Source of the DNA: Nitrososphaerota archaeon | Lineage (GTDB): Archaea > Thermoproteota > Nitrososphaeria > Nitrososphaerales > Nitrosopumilaceae | Reading direction: 5' to 3' | Length of the DNA stretch: 64,000 nucleotides | Assembly: GCA_021323705.1 (NCBI GenBank) | Contig: JAJPKL010000008.1 | Location: 1 to 64,000, forward strand | In this document: positions 1-9,881 of the stretch, one piece after another | How positions within the stretch are numbered: the first letter of the stretch is position 1 | Layout: each line of letters begins with the position of its first letter | The notes under the pieces: generated by a model | Told to the model about the DNA's origin: nothing | Seen by the model: only the letters and a program-made list of their open reading frames with translations | Database searches by the model: none | Program-made: the position numbers and the translations under genes

Positions 1-470
1 GATAGCGGTGTACTATAACTGTGTCAGAGGCAGCAAGCATCCAAGATGTGTAAGATACATGCTGGGAAACTAACATTATTTTTGTGTGAAATTATGCCCA
101 TCCCTCGCTTAGATAGTATTTGCATTTTGTTCTTGATGTATTTATCATTGAACACTTTGGTATTTCATCATCTATCTGAATATGGGTAGACTCTTCTATA
201 GTTGGTATATGTAGAAAAACTTCCGTTGTCTTTTCTCTCATGATGTGCCAAAAAAAGAATGTAATATACACACTAGGCCACGCCAATGAATAACGTCGCA
301 AACAAGAAAAATAAGAACCGCTCTAACCGCAAGAACAATAAACAAATAACACTAGTTGAAACTAGCACCCTCCAACTCTTCTTTATTTGCAAGAAAATTC
401 TCTAACACTGAAAAGTCAAACAGAGCAATCCTACGCATCTCTTATCTATTAAAAACGAGAAATTCATGCA

Positions 471-1421
471 GTGAAAGGATTAAACAGCGTCTTTCTATTT
501 GTGGTATCCTTTTTGGCATGCATCATCACAACATATCATGCATATGCAGACAATGAGGTGGTAATACCTATTGGGGCATCCCATCAAAACACCGGTGTCT
601 TCTATTCACCTACTGTCATAGACATCAAGGCAGGTGATACCATAACATGGAAAAACGATGACACTTCAGTGCACACAGTATCTACAGGGAAGCCAAATCT
701 TGGGGTTGATGGGAGGATGGATAGCGGCATAATTAATCCCGGAGGTACTTTTTCTTACACCTTTGACAAGATTGGGGTTTATGGTTATTATTGCCTTGTA
801 CATCCTTGGATGACAGGAACAGTCAACGTTGGAACTGACTTGCCTCTACAATCGCCAGTTACCCTTTCTATATATACTGACAAACCTTACTATACGGCGG
901 GCGACAACATTACCGTATCAGGACAAGCTTCTCGATTTGTTTCAAATGAAATAGTTACAGTGTGGGTGACTGATCTTTCCGGAAACGGTGTTGCTTCAAA
1001 CCATGTGTCAACTGAGACATCCAACAAATTTTCTACAACAATCATGCCGACCAATCTGTGGATACCTGGAAATGAATATGTAATTAATGCACAGTATGGA
1101 GCACGAGGTACAATTGCTACAACTAACATAATGTATGAACCAAGCCAGCTATCTGTACCAAGCTGGATCAAGGACACTGCAAACCAGTGGACTATGGGTC
1201 AGGTGTCTGACAAGACATTTGCAACTGCACTACAATACATGATGAAACAGGGAACTATCCAGGCACCACAAATCTACTTTGTAGTTGATTCTAACTATCA
1301 TATACCATCATGGGTCAAAAATACCGCTACTTGGTGGTCTCAAGGTCAGATATCAGATAATGACTTTGTAAACGAAATTCAATATCTTATAACATCTGGA
1401 GCCATCCAAGTTAATCCCTGA
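471..1421 (+). CDS. Secreted cupredoxin (plastocyanin-like) with two C-terminal PSWIK/WW-type repeats
   Basis: Signal peptide; type-1 Cu motif (H...YYCLVHPWM); C-terminal PSWIKDTANQWTMGQVSDKTFATALQYMM and IPSWVKNTATWWSQGQISDNDFVNEIQYLI. Confidence 0.85.
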   Translation: MKGLNSVFLFVVSFLACIITTYHAYADNEVVIPIGASHQNTGVFYSPTVIDIKAGDTITWKNDDTSVHTVSTGKPNLGVDGRMDSGIINPGGTFSYTFDKIGVYGYYCLVHPWMTGTVNVGTDLPLQSPVTLSIYTDKPYYTAGDNITVSGQASRFVSNEIVTVWVTDLSGNGVASNHVSTETSNKFSTTIMPTNLWIPGNEYVINAQYGARGTIATTNIMYEPSQLSVPSWIKDTANQWTMGQVSDKTFATALQYMMKQGTIQAPQIYFVVDSNYHIPSWVKNTATWWSQGQISDNDFVNEIQYLITSGAIQVNP

Positions 1422-1435
1422 TTTGCAGTATGGGA

Positions 1436-1576
1436 TCAAGTTTCCCAGTACCACTTTTGTTTGAACCCGTCATGTTTTGCAGGATGGGCAGCCTTGAAGT
1501 GTCTCTCTAGTCTAGTTCTGTCATCAAATTTCATGCCGCATTCTTTGCACTTGAACTCCTTGTGCTCGTCTCCCAT
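1436..1576 (-). CDS. Small C2H2 zinc-finger protein (46 aa)
   Basis: Manual translation MGDEHKEFKCKECGMKFDDRTRLERHFKAAHPAKHDGFKQKWYWET; C-x2-C...H-x4-H. Absent from the ORF track because of its size. Confidence 0.75.
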   Translation of the reverse strand: MGDEHKEFKCKECGMKFDDRTRLERHFKAAHPAKHDGFKQKWYWET

Positions 1577-1946
1577 TACATCACAATATCTGATATAGCC
1601 TAAGTTATAATAAACTTGGTTCTTGTTTTCTAGAGTAACAAAGTTAGTTAATACTGTTCAACAATTGTTTTATGCTAACCAACACAACAACGAGCATGAA
1701 AGGCAGAAAGAAAGGGTTTGAGTTTGGAGATACAAAGATTGTATTTTCTCACCCAATTATGATAGAACAATAGATGACAGATTTCACTTCCTGTATAGAA
1801 TAATGTCTTGTCTATACAATGGAAAACTCTGTCATGATGAAATTTTGATATTGCAACTTTATTCTAAATTTTTAGAATTCATATTTGTTTTCATAACTTG
1901 TTGCAATTAGACAAATTAAATATTTGACCGAAATTAGTCTGGCCTA

Positions 1947-2813
1947 ATGCAACGATTAATGATTGCCATGTTCATTGTATTGTCCATTTTTATGATTTCA
2001 GGTCTACAGGTTTCAAGAAGCCAGGTATATGGCATAGATGCAAATACCATGTCAATCTCATGGCTAAAGGACAATGCAAAACAGTGGATTGCAGGAAACC
2101 TTACCGACATCCAATATGTTGATGATGTACGCCTGTTTGTCCAAAACAGTCTTTTACACGACATACCACATCAAGTAAACTCGACTTTCTCTCAAGCGAC
2201 ACAAAATGCTACGCAAGAACAGGTTTTACCACATTCAAAGAATTGCAGTGACAAAAACTTTCCAAGAGTTGACTGGTCTGGGTGTGACCATTCTAACGCA
2301 TATCTAAGTCATGCCAATCTCAACAATGCAAATCTTCAAAGGACTAATCTCTCTCATGCTAACCTAGAAAAGGCTTATCTTGTTAGTACTAACTTGGAAA
2401 GCGCCAATCTGAGCCAAGCTGAAATGACTAACATGGACTTGCCAGAAGCAAACCTTGTAGGTACCATCCTGGTGGGTGTCCATGCTCCGTTTGTAGACTT
2501 TCATTTTGCAAACCTCACAAACGCAAATCTTACAAATGGGAATTTTCATCAAAGTTCTTTCTCATGGGCGTGGCTTAAAGATGCAATTTTCAAGGATGCT
2601 GACCTTAATGGTGTTGAAATGCTTCAAGATGACCTCTCTGATGTAGATTTTAGTAATGCTGATCTCTCTAATGCAAGACTTGATGGTGCAAACCTAACAA
2701 ATGCTAATTTTCATAACGCAAACCTGCACAGCGCGGATCTGTCAGGAGCAATCTTGAATGGCGCAGACTTGAGATGTAAAAACAACCCAGTTTGCGTTTC
2801 AGACGGTAAATAA
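1947..2813 (+). CDS. Secreted pentapeptide-repeat protein with N-terminal SWLK/W-type domain
   Basis: Many A(N/D)LxxA repeats (HANLNNANLQRTNLSHANL...); signal peptide; SISWLKDNAKQWIAGNLTDIQYVDDVRLFV. Confidence 0.85.
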   Translation: MQRLMIAMFIVLSIFMISGLQVSRSQVYGIDANTMSISWLKDNAKQWIAGNLTDIQYVDDVRLFVQNSLLHDIPHQVNSTFSQATQNATQEQVLPHSKNCSDKNFPRVDWSGCDHSNAYLSHANLNNANLQRTNLSHANLEKAYLVSTNLESANLSQAEMTNMDLPEANLVGTILVGVHAPFVDFHFANLTNANLTNGNFHQSSFSWAWLKDAIFKDADLNGVEMLQDDLSDVDFSNADLSNARLDGANLTNANFHNANLHSADLSGAILNGADLRCKNNPVCVSDGK

Positions 2814-3012
2814 AAATGGACATTTTCAACTCTTGATACTTGGCGCAATAGCAGAATTTGGACTGATCTGATAGTTTCACTTGGAGGCGCATAAATTCAT
2901 GAATTACAAGACAGTCATCACCTTTAACATATGGCCTCAAGGACGATATCTGACGCTCTCGTAAAGGATATTCCGTATCTTGTGACTAAATAGTTAAGGT
3001 CTAATAGGTGTC

Positions 3013-3909
3013 TTGATTATTCCAAATCGGAGTTTTTTGTTTACATCTTTACTCATGGTATGCCTCCTCTGGCTATTGCCTCTAGGTGGATTTGATGTAT
3101 CATATGCAACCGCCAGCAATGCTTTGATATTTACAAGCAGCAACGGTACATCGATTTCTAGTGTGATGGATACAACATCCTTGACAATCTCTTCAAGCTC
3201 ATCTATAGAAGATTCTCAATCAAACACAACTTTTGTTCCTGGACATCCAATTACTCTTGCTGTACATGTTGCAGACATCTCTAACCCTACCACATCCCTG
3301 ATAGGAATTGTATCATGGAATGATAATCGTGCAGGAGGCATATTCAATCCAGATAACTGTCTATTAATAAACAACAAATGTGCAATAACATACACACCAC
3401 CTAATAACTTGAGCAGTGTGACAATAACTGCAACATATGGGGGAGACTCTAGTCATTCTGGAATCTACGACACAACAATATTGTCTGCAATCACACCTTC
3501 AACCAAATCTTCAACTGTGCAATCTATGCCTACAAATTCTATGCTGAACAATACTGTATCGACATCATCTTTTCCTCCATCACAATCTCCTCCTTCGCAG
3601 CCTTCAGCCATGAAATCTACTGTTCAAGCCTCTCCTCCAAAATCTGTGCAAGTCAATACCACAAGTCCGACTCCTACCCAGTCAATCACCTTACAAGCTA
3701 ATCTATCAAAATCAACTCAAACTACATCTACCTCAACATCATCATCTCCTACAACTACATCACCTGCAACAATAAACCATATTGCAACAACACCGCACAA
3801 TACCTCTGCCAGTCCCACCGTCTCCACAGTTAATCAAGTAGTGAATGCACCAGAAACTATTTTTGACAAAATAATAGCGATAATTACAAGCATATTGAAG
3901 AAAATCTAA
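3013..3909 (+). CDS. Secreted Ser/Thr/Pro-rich protein with Ig-like region
   Basis: Signal peptide, Ig-like beta-sandwich-type sequence, long S/T/P-rich C-terminal half. Confidence 0.6.
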   Translation: MIIPNRSFLFTSLLMVCLLWLLPLGGFDVSYATASNALIFTSSNGTSISSVMDTTSLTISSSSSIEDSQSNTTFVPGHPITLAVHVADISNPTTSLIGIVSWNDNRAGGIFNPDNCLLINNKCAITYTPPNNLSSVTITATYGGDSSHSGIYDTTILSAITPSTKSSTVQSMPTNSMLNNTVSTSSFPPSQSPPSQPSAMKSTVQASPPKSVQVNTTSPTPTQSITLQANLSKSTQTTSTSTSSSPTTTSPATINHIATTPHNTSASPTVSTVNQVVNAPETIFDKIIAIITSILKKI

Positions 3910-3964
3910 CATCATCTATTCGTAAAGTCAGTTGCACAATTAAAAATTATTTACTCATTAACAA

Positions 3965-3976
3965 TGTTCCTTAACA
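3965..3976 (+). promoter_or_regulatory. Palindromic element TGTTCCTTAACA 15 nt upstream of TATA-like TTATAAA
   Basis: Direct reading; same 12-mer at 7714-7725 (reverse strand), related TGTTCATGAACA at 8821-8832, with the same spacing to a TATA-like box. Confidence 0.5.
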
Positions 3977-4018
3977 AAGTGTCGCAATTTTTTATAAATA
4001 ATTTGCATATTGAAATCT

Positions 4019-4162
4019 ATGCCATTAATACGAGGAATGATTGTGGCCTCTTTTCTCATGGCTGTAACTCCATTTTATGAAAACCTATTTTCTGCAGTTG
4101 TGCAGTTCTCCGCTAAATCATTAATGCCAATGTTGCTGTCTACTCTGGGAATCTCAAGCTAA
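4019..4162 (+). CDS. Small hydrophobic protein (47 aa)
   Basis: ORF MPLIRGMIVASFLMAVTPFYENLFSAVVQFSAKSLMPMLLSTLGISS just downstream of the palindrome/TATA promoter. Confidence 0.4.
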   Translation: MPLIRGMIVASFLMAVTPFYENLFSAVVQFSAKSLMPMLLSTLGISS

Positions 4163-4255
4163 AATTACACTTTTTGAAAACGAAAACTAGATTTTTTATC
4201 AAATTAATTTTGAAATGTTTTGTGATAAGAAGATTTGATGGAAACACTACACCAT

Positions 4256-4387
4256 CTATGTCTCAGGCCAGTTAGTATAACATTTAGGACAGCGTCCTCT
4301 ATACCCATTATATCTTGGCTCCCAGTAAAACTCTACCGCCTCTTTGCAGTTCATGCACTTTGTAATGCTTTTCTGTTCTCTATGCAA
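4256..4387 (-). CDS. Small zinc-ribbon protein (43 aa, TTG start)
   Basis: Manual translation MHREQKSITKCMNCKEAVEFYWEPRYNGYRGRCPKCYTNWPET; two CxxC knuckles. Confidence 0.6.
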   Translation of the reverse strand: MHREQKSITKCMNCKEAVEFYWEPRYNGYRGRCPKCYTNWPET

Positions 4388-4596
4388 CGGATCCTGTTAT
4401 GAGACTTCTTTCTATTATCCAAATGTGTGTTAAAACTAAACATACCTATCATCATCTGCTCTTTTTGTAATTGCTACAAACTTGCTGAATAATGGATGGT
4501 GCTATGACAAAAAGAGGGCGAGTAGCCTCTAGAGGACATTAAAGAAGCAAATTTTGACAATTGCTATTCATTCAAAAATTAATTAATTTTAAGTAA

Positions 4597-5562
4597 TTGC
4601 TTAAATACAAGCAAAGAAACTCGTCTCTAGTGAGAATTAACGCTAAAGGGTTAACATTACTGAGCATCTTGGTTAGCGCGGCTGGTATAGTTCCAGCATT
4701 TGCTGATGCTGGCTCTATGAATATGACAAATTCTACTGTTCAAACCAATCTGCCACCGCCCTCATACATGATAACCAATTCATCAGGTAATTCAGGTAAA
4801 ATAGTAAGTATGGGCACATCCACTCCTGCAATCGCAGTTGCAACTGACAAATCGTCATACAATGATGGCGATAAGATTATGATATCTGGTACAACACATG
4901 ATTATCTTGGCGACACTCCTCTTACACTAATTTTGAGAAATCCAGTAGGAAACGTAGTTACAGTAAACCAAGTACCAGTTAATACGGACAAGACGTTTTC
5001 AATTACTCTAACGGCTGGCGGTGCCTTGTGGCAAGCCGCTGGCACTTATTCGGTATATGTACAGTTTGGCGGGCAAGACAGGTCCGCTACAACAACATTC
5101 CAATTTTCAGGGTCGCACATTACTGGTCCTGGAAACACAATACAAGTGGATGGTACCAATTCTTCAGTAACATATACTATAACAAATGGCAAAGTTCTTG
5201 ATGTAAAAGCCGATACCAACTCAAAGTCACTGATAGTTTCTATTCAAACAACCGGTGATGGCGTATTGACAATCACAATGCCTAGGACATTAATTGATGC
5301 AAAGAAGATTGATGGTACTGATGACCAGTACTTTGTACTAAACGATGGCCAAGAAAATGATCAATTCCAAGAGACAGGCACCACTGCAGCTGATCGAACC
5401 CTCCAAATACCATTCTCAAACGGAACATCTCAAATAGAGATAATTGGAACATTTGTAGTTCCAGAGTTTGGTGCAATCGCAGCACTAGTGTTAGCAATTG
5501 CAATCATATCGATAGTCGCGATTTCAGCCAAGACTGGCTTGAGATTTACACCTAGAGTGTAG
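4597..5562 (+). CDS. Secreted surface protein with PEFG-CTERM-type C-terminus
   Basis: Signal peptide; C-terminal VPEFGAIAALVLAIAIISIVAISAKTGLRFTPRV; paralog of 18665-19612. Confidence 0.8.
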   Translation: MLKYKQRNSSLVRINAKGLTLLSILVSAAGIVPAFADAGSMNMTNSTVQTNLPPPSYMITNSSGNSGKIVSMGTSTPAIAVATDKSSYNDGDKIMISGTTHDYLGDTPLTLILRNPVGNVVTVNQVPVNTDKTFSITLTAGGALWQAAGTYSVYVQFGGQDRSATTTFQFSGSHITGPGNTIQVDGTNSSVTYTITNGKVLDVKADTNSKSLIVSIQTTGDGVLTITMPRTLIDAKKIDGTDDQYFVLNDGQENDQFQETGTTAADRTLQIPFSNGTSQIEIIGTFVVPEFGAIAALVLAIAIISIVAISAKTGLRFTPRV

Positions 5563-5593
5563 AATCGCCACAATATTTTTCAAAACCGCATCT

Positions 5594-7021
5594 CTAGCTG
5601 TGTGCAGTGCGTTCGTTTTGAGGCTTGGATGCGCGTTCTATAATTGAAGGAATTATTGATGCTATGAGTAAAGCAGCAGACAAGAAAAAGACTATGTGAA
5701 TAGAGTTGACAAAACTTGCACCGCTTGAAAAATTCATGGTTTTACCGATAAAGACCATCTCAAGCTCAGAGATTGGAACGTATCTTGCAACTATAAGAAA
5801 AGACAAACCAAGGCTTATGGTGTTCCCAAGGGTTACAAGGGTAGTAGTCATTCCAGATGCAATGCCTCTTCTCTGAGCAGGAACGGAATTCATGACTGCA
5901 GTTCTATTGGGTGCTGCAAACATGCCCATTCCTGCACCCACTAACACTAATGGTACCAACAACTGCACAAAACTTTCATGTTCTTGTAGATGCGTAAGGA
6001 TGAGAAATCCTACTGTGGAGGTCAATAATCCTCCAATGATGAAAATTTTGTAACCATACTTGTCAGAAAGCCAACCGCTGATAGGACCAAACGTTGCCAT
6101 TGTAAATGATATTGGAATAAGGTATAGGCCAGATTCTAGTGTACTGAGTTTCATTGTAGGTCCTTGCAGGTAAAGCGACATCATCAAGATTAACGCGCCT
6201 CTTGCAATTGCATTGAAAAAGACACCGAGATTTCCTGTGTTAAACACACGTATTCTAAACAGCTTGACATCAAACATCGGATCTTCTATTTTAGATTCGA
6301 CATAGACAAACAAAACCAATGTTGCCAAGCCGCCGACAATCATCAATAATTCTTCTATGGTGGATAAAATCTGAAGCGATCCAAGTGTCAAGCCAAGGAA
6401 AACAGAAACAAGACCCAGCGCCAAAACACAATTTCCAACGTAATCCACTTTGCCCCCGGTCCTTGTGCCAAGCTCTCTGAGCTTTGTATACGACCAAATG
6501 GCGCCAAATATGCCAATTGGCACATTTACCCAAAATATTGATCTCCAACCAAAGGTATCTGTAAGTAATCCACCTAGGACAAGTCCTGCTACGGAGCCCA
6601 CTACTATGGAAACTTGGTTCAATCCTAGTGCCTTTCCGCGTTCCTTTACATCAAAAGCGTCGGTAAGTATTGCCGCACTATTTGAAAATAGGAAAGCTGC
6701 ACCCAACGCTTGAATAGACCTGAACAAAATCAATTCTTGGCCAGATCTGGAAAAACCGCAAAGTGCAGAACCCGCTGTAAATACTATAAGACCAAGATTG
6801 TACAATTTGACCCGACCGAACATGTCTGCTAGTCTCCCAAAGCTCAATAGAACAATGGTGGTTACCAGACCAAAACACAAAACAATCCACATTGTTTCAA
6901 GAATTGAGGCATGGAGGTCAGCCGAGATCTTTGGCAGTGCAATAATCACAATATTTGTGTCAAGTGAGGCCATGAGGATTGTAATAGTAGTATTTGTTAA
7001 TGCGATCCACTTGTATTCCAT
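5594..7021 (-). CDS. MFS transporter, DHA2-like drug/efflux family
   Basis: Multi-TM; MFS signatures (SFGRLADMFGRVKLY, GGLLTDTFGWRSIFWVNVPIG). Confidence 0.85.
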   Translation of the reverse strand: MEYKWIALTNTTITILMASLDTNIVIIALPKISADLHASILETMWIVLCFGLVTTIVLLSFGRLADMFGRVKLYNLGLIVFTAGSALCGFSRSGQELILFRSIQALGAAFLFSNSAAILTDAFDVKERGKALGLNQVSIVVGSVAGLVLGGLLTDTFGWRSIFWVNVPIGIFGAIWSYTKLRELGTRTGGKVDYVGNCVLALGLVSVFLGLTLGSLQILSTIEELLMIVGGLATLVLFVYVESKIEDPMFDVKLFRIRVFNTGNLGVFFNAIARGALILMMSLYLQGPTMKLSTLESGLYLIPISFTMATFGPISGWLSDKYGYKIFIIGGLLTSTVGFLILTHLQEHESFVQLLVPLVLVGAGMGMFAAPNRTAVMNSVPAQRRGIASGMTTTLVTLGNTISLGLSFLIVARYVPISELEMVFIGKTMNFSSGASFVNSIHIVFFLSAALLIASIIPSIIERASKPQNERTAHS

Positions 7022-7146
7022 CTTCCTTCGCCTGTGTTCCGTATTTTTTAAATTTAATTATAATTTGAATGAAATGTTGATTCTTAGTTTAAGAAAATCA
7101 ATAAGCAGATAATTTAAAAAATAAAAAAGAAAGGCGATTCTAAGAT

Positions 7147-7668
7147 TTATTCTTGGAATCCGCTTGGAGTTGTTGTGCTAGGAGCAGTGCTTCCAGGTGT
7201 CTGGGATTTCATCCAGCCTCCTGCATGCATGCCAAAGTGTCCATGCAGTCGCATTCCAGGACCGCCCATGCCGCCAAAGACGCCCATGTTTAATGGATGT
7301 CCCTGCGATGTCTTGAGCACTGTACCATTTCCTGCGTCTACTATTACAGAGTAGATGTTTGTGCCATCGGTTATCTTGAAGGCATAAACTGCATAACCCT
7401 GCTGTACGGTGAGAGCTCCGGCCAAGATTTTGCCATTTGTCACATGACCTGCAGCAGTATTTGCAGCAGTGGTAAAGTCAACCTTTACGCTAGATAAGAT
7501 CATCTGCGGAAGATTGATTGAACCCTGTATTGGTGTTGGTGCCTGACCTGTACCAGATCCTGGTGCAGTCTGTGCATATGCAAGCGAGCCTCCAACTGTA
7601 GCAATTACTGCCACGCCGAGAATCACTGCAAGCAGTCTTTGGTTTGTCTTCAATGCTTGTATGTTCAT
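7147..7668 (-). CDS. Secreted PepSY-like domain protein
   Basis: Signal peptide; YAVYAFKITDGTNIYSVIVDAGNGTVLKTSQG resembles PepSY. Confidence 0.6.
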   Translation of the reverse strand: MNIQALKTNQRLLAVILGVAVIATVGGSLAYAQTAPGSGTGQAPTPIQGSINLPQMILSSVKVDFTTAANTAAGHVTNGKILAGALTVQQGYAVYAFKITDGTNIYSVIVDAGNGTVLKTSQGHPLNMGVFGGMGGPGMRLHGHFGMHAGGWMKSQTPGSTAPSTTTPSGFQE

Positions 7669-7709
7669 TCTACCCTGAATTAGCTACACAGTTTATAATG
7701 GATTGTGCC

Positions 7710-7729
7710 ACCTTGTTAAGGAACAAGGT
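7710..7729 (-). promoter_or_regulatory. Inverted repeat ACCTTGTT-AAGG-AACAAGGT upstream of the PepSY-like gene
   Basis: 8-bp arms; core on the reverse strand is TGTTCCTTAACA, followed 15 nt later by TTATAAA. Confidence 0.55.
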
Positions 7730-7838
7730 TAGTGATTACACCATAAACATAATTATGAGATAATACACAATGAGATCTGAATTAGCAATTTCAGTCTAGG
7801 ATACATGTTCCCGTTTATGTGTAAAATTCAAAATGGTA

Positions 7839-8384
7839 TCAGTCTTTCCCTAACTCGTCATCTATCTTGTCCTGTGTAGTCTTATATTTTTGGTATCTCA
7901 TATTCCATTTCGAAAAGAATCTGTATTCTTTAACTGCTATATACAAAAGTACAGCAGCAAATATTATGCATATGAAGATGAATGCCTGTATGCCAATGAA
8001 AATTGGTATATCTTGACGTGGTGGGTGTGGTGGAGGATGTATTGGCATCTCTCTAACAATAGAACTTCCGTTCTTTTCAATTATGAAGAACTGAGTACCG
8101 CTTGGCGACATGTAATTGCCTGATGTCATGTTGTCACCATATTCTTCATGATTTTCTTCAAGACGAAATACACTGTAACGTGGATGTCCAATCAATATTC
8201 CTCCCATTACAAGTGCAACAGGAGCAAAAATTAGTGCAGATGCAATAAAGATGAGAAATATGCGTCTTGAACTATTTGTATGAGCAAGAAGATCGTCTAT
8301 CATCCTGAACATGTTTTCAGGAGCCTCGTCACTTTTGTTACCCTTGTTTGATTCCTTATCTTTGTTTTCTGTAGGTTCAGACAT
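7839..8384 (-). CDS. Membrane protein of unknown function (two TM segments)
   Basis: ORF with two hydrophobic segments flanking an extracytoplasmic region. Confidence 0.6.
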   Translation of the reverse strand: MSEPTENKDKESNKGNKSDEAPENMFRMIDDLLAHTNSSRRIFLIFIASALIFAPVALVMGGILIGHPRYSVFRLEENHEEYGDNMTSGNYMSPSGTQFFIIEKNGSSIVREMPIHPPPHPPRQDIPIFIGIQAFIFICIIFAAVLLYIAVKEYRFFSKWNMRYQKYKTTQDKIDDELGKD

Positions 8385-8424
8385 TTAGATGATTAACCTC
8401 CTTGTGTATGAATAAAACATTTCG

Positions 8425-8754
8425 CTAACTTTGTTCCCGATCATTTTTTTCATTCCTTGGAAAGATTTCTTCATAGGGTTCCAAAACCATGCGACAAAAC
8501 TGTCTTCCTTTCTCCGTAACTGAATATTTTATCACTTTCTTATTTCCCCATGGTATTTCTGTCCTTTTTATGAACCCTTTTCGTTCTAGACTCTCTAGTA
8601 TATCTCTATGTTTCATTAAATTTAGACCGCAATAACTTAACAGGTTTGTCTGATTAAGCTCTCCGTATTCCGTTAGTTTCAAAAGAATATCCTTTCTAAT
8701 GTAAACTCGATCACGGTACTCATGTGACACGGAAATCATCTTTGCTGGGTGCAA
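8425..8754 (-). CDS. Winged-helix transcriptional regulator
   Basis: LTEYGELNQTNLLSYCGLNLMKHRDILESLERKGFIKRTEIPWGNKKVIKYSVTEKGRQF typical archaeal wHTH. Confidence 0.75.
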   Translation of the reverse strand: MHPAKMISVSHEYRDRVYIRKDILLKLTEYGELNQTNLLSYCGLNLMKHRDILESLERKGFIKRTEIPWGNKKVIKYSVTEKGRQFCRMVLEPYEEIFPRNEKNDREQS

Positions 8755-8820
8755 AATTCTGTATTAAGCTTTTACATGATTTTACAAATTTACTTTTAGG
8801 TATGGGTTATACAGTAACAA

Positions 8821-8832
8821 TGTTCATGAACA
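8821..8832 (+). promoter_or_regulatory. Perfect 12-bp palindrome TGTTCATGAACA between the wHTH gene and the ABC operon
   Basis: Perfect dyad; 15 nt upstream of TTAATT TATA-like sequence; intergenic. Confidence 0.5.
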
Positions 8833-9155
8833 AAGTTTGACAATTATTTAATTCGTCTCTGGCTAATGGGAAACGTGGGCATAATTTTGAGTTCTACAGA
8901 GGAGAAGATGAGAGTTTTTCACAACCCCTTCGATCTTAGTGCATACTCCAGAAGTGGACATGCCCACAAATCCGTACTCCTCACAAACTCATATCGATAC
9001 GGTAGATGCGGTGTTCCCATGCAATTCATATGGGATTTATTTTTTTACAACCTTGATAAATTTTTCACAAAGTCTGCCACTCATATCCGAAAAACAGCTG
9101 GAGTGTAATATCTTTGAATAGGGATAAATCAGGTACCAAACAAAACTCCGTTACC

Positions 9156-9881
9156 ATGGTGGAAGAGTCCACAAAGATTGATAATATTGATTTGAAGGAA
9201 ACTGCGCTTGCAGTAAAAAATTTGTCAAAGATTTACGATTCTTCAGCAGGAAGGGTTGTAGCATTAGACAACCTAAGTTTTTCTGTAAAAAAGGGTGAAT
9301 TTGTTTCCATCGCGGGTCCTTCTGGAAGTGGCAAATCTACACTCCTTAACATGGTTGGAGCCTTGGACAGGCCTACTTCTGGACATGTCTACATAAACGG
9401 AATCGACATTTTTGCCTTGAACGATTCGATGATAGCTACTATGCGAAATAACCTAATTGGATTCATTTTCCAATCTTTCAATCTGATTAACAGAACCACG
9501 GTTCTCAAGAACGTAAAGCTACCGGGTACAATTTCTGGCATGTCTCCATCTGACGCCAATGCACGTGCAATGAAAATTTTGGAGGCTCTAGGAATTGCGG
9601 ACAAGGCAACACAAAAACCAGTTAACCTAAGTGGTGGTCAGCAACAAAGAGTTGCAATTGCAAGAGCTCTAGTAAACAACCCGGCAATAGTCTTGGCAGA
9701 TGAACCTACGGGAAATCTTGATACCAAGACTGGGGAGGATGTTTTTGATATGCTAAAGACATTGTCGCACAAATTCAAACGTACCATAATAATGGTCACT
9801 CACAATCCTGAGCTTGCCGAGTCAACTGACCGTTCTATACTGATAAGAGATGGGAGAATAGAAAAGGATGTTGTCAATTAG
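9156..9881 (+). CDS. ABC transporter ATP-binding protein, MacB/LolD-like
   Basis: Walker A GPSGSGKST, signature LSGGQQQR, Walker B VLADEPTGNLD; ATG at 9156 chosen over the ORF-track start at 9114. Confidence 0.9.
   Translation: MVEESTKIDNIDLKETALAVKNLSKIYDSSAGRVVALDNLSFSVKKGEFVSIAGPSGSGKSTLLNMVGALDRPTSGHVYINGIDIFALNDSMIATMRNNLIGFIFQSFNLINRTTVLKNVKLPGTISGMSPSDANARAMKILEALGIADKATQKPVNLSGGQQQRVAIARALVNNPAIVLADEPTGNLDTKTGEDVFDMLKTLSHKFKRTIIMVTHNPELAESTDRSILIRDGRIEKDVVN

Noticed and set aside
92-301. Minus-strand ORF at left edge
   Set aside because: No motif, low-complexity AT-rich sequence, no support beyond an open frame.
4561-4600. AT-rich palindromic stretch aattaattaatttt as an operator
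   Set aside because: Simple AT-rich promoter sequence; not distinguishable from background.
8866-9121. Overlapping small ORFs before the ABC operon
   Set aside because: Two competing frames, no recognisable domain; treated as a leader region instead.
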